Source: Prolixibacteraceae bacterium
GTDB taxonomy: Bacteria; Bacteroidota; Bacteroidia; Bacteroidales; Prolixibacteraceae
Length of the DNA: 5,818 nucleotides
Reading direction: 5' to 3'
NCBI GenBank assembly: GCA_016930735.1
Contig: JAFGGF010000239.1
Span: 1-5,818, forward strand
Made by a program: the position numbers and the translations under genes
Shown here: positions 5,796 through 5,818 of the stretch, piece by piece
How positions within the stretch are numbered: position 1 is the first letter of the stretch
How the letters are laid out: every line of letters begins with the position of its first letter
The notes under the pieces: generated by a model
Database searches by the model: none
What the model saw: the letters and a program-made list of their open reading frames with translations, nothing else
What the model was told of the DNA's origin: nothing

Positions 5796-5818
5796 TATGA
5801 TTTTGTTGTATTTCATTA

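Noticed and set aside
5754..5818. Open frame from ATG 5754 to the window edge (21 codons), as a partial gene
   Set aside because: It overlaps an exact TAnnTTTG element with a -33-like box at 19 bases, which reads better as a promoter; 21 AT-rich codons are too few to support a gene. More sequence to the right would decide.
1..5818. CRISPR array, insertion sequence, tRNA or phage module
   Set aside because: No regularly spaced repeats, transposase or integrase-like proteins, terminal inverted repeats or tRNA-like cloverleaf were seen on either strand.

Overview
The window looks like chromosomal DNA of a Bacteroidota bacterium, probably class Bacteroidia. It is AT-rich, its genes lack clear Shine-Dalgarno sequences, and several starts follow Bacteroidetes-type promoter elements (TTTG, about 19 bases, then TAnnTTTG). 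The protein types agree: a LytS/LytTR pair, a lipoprotein with an acidic N-terminus, a periplasm/outer-membrane beta-barrel protein and a Bacteroidetes-style YidD. No mobile element, CRISPR array, tRNA or rRNA is visible.

Layout. Positions 1-453 hold the 3' part of a TPR-like protein gene. A candidate promoter at 483-513 then leads into a two-gene signalling operon: a four-helix membrane histidine kinase of the LytS/YpdA type (529-1566) and a LytTR response regulator (1563-2333), overlapping by ATGA. Convergent to it, with stop codons sharing one TTAA, is a minus-strand gene (2330-3094) for an XRE-type DNA-binding domain fused to about six membrane helices. Upstream of that gene, on the same strand, is a secreted protein (3234-4511) with an N-terminal alpha/beta-like domain and a predicted outer-membrane beta-barrel.

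Positions 4512-5070 contain no convincing protein gene but are not empty. There is a perfect 12-base palindrome upstream of the barrel gene, a long complementary stem (4857-4868 with 4915-4926) and a strong plus-strand intrinsic terminator (4959-4992). No protein gene ends there, so the terminator implies either an unannotated small RNA or an attenuated leader of the next gene. Downstream are a small cysteine-rich lipoprotein (5071-5400), yidD (5474-5746) and a promoter-like element at the right edge.

How they fit. The kinase and regulator almost certainly form one phosphorelay. The XRE-membrane protein may be a second membrane-linked regulator, but nothing in the sequence ties it to the pair. 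YidD assists YidC/Sec-dependent membrane protein insertion and is a housekeeping gene. The least explained parts are the structured RNA/terminator region, the Cys-rich lipoprotein and the barrel protein.
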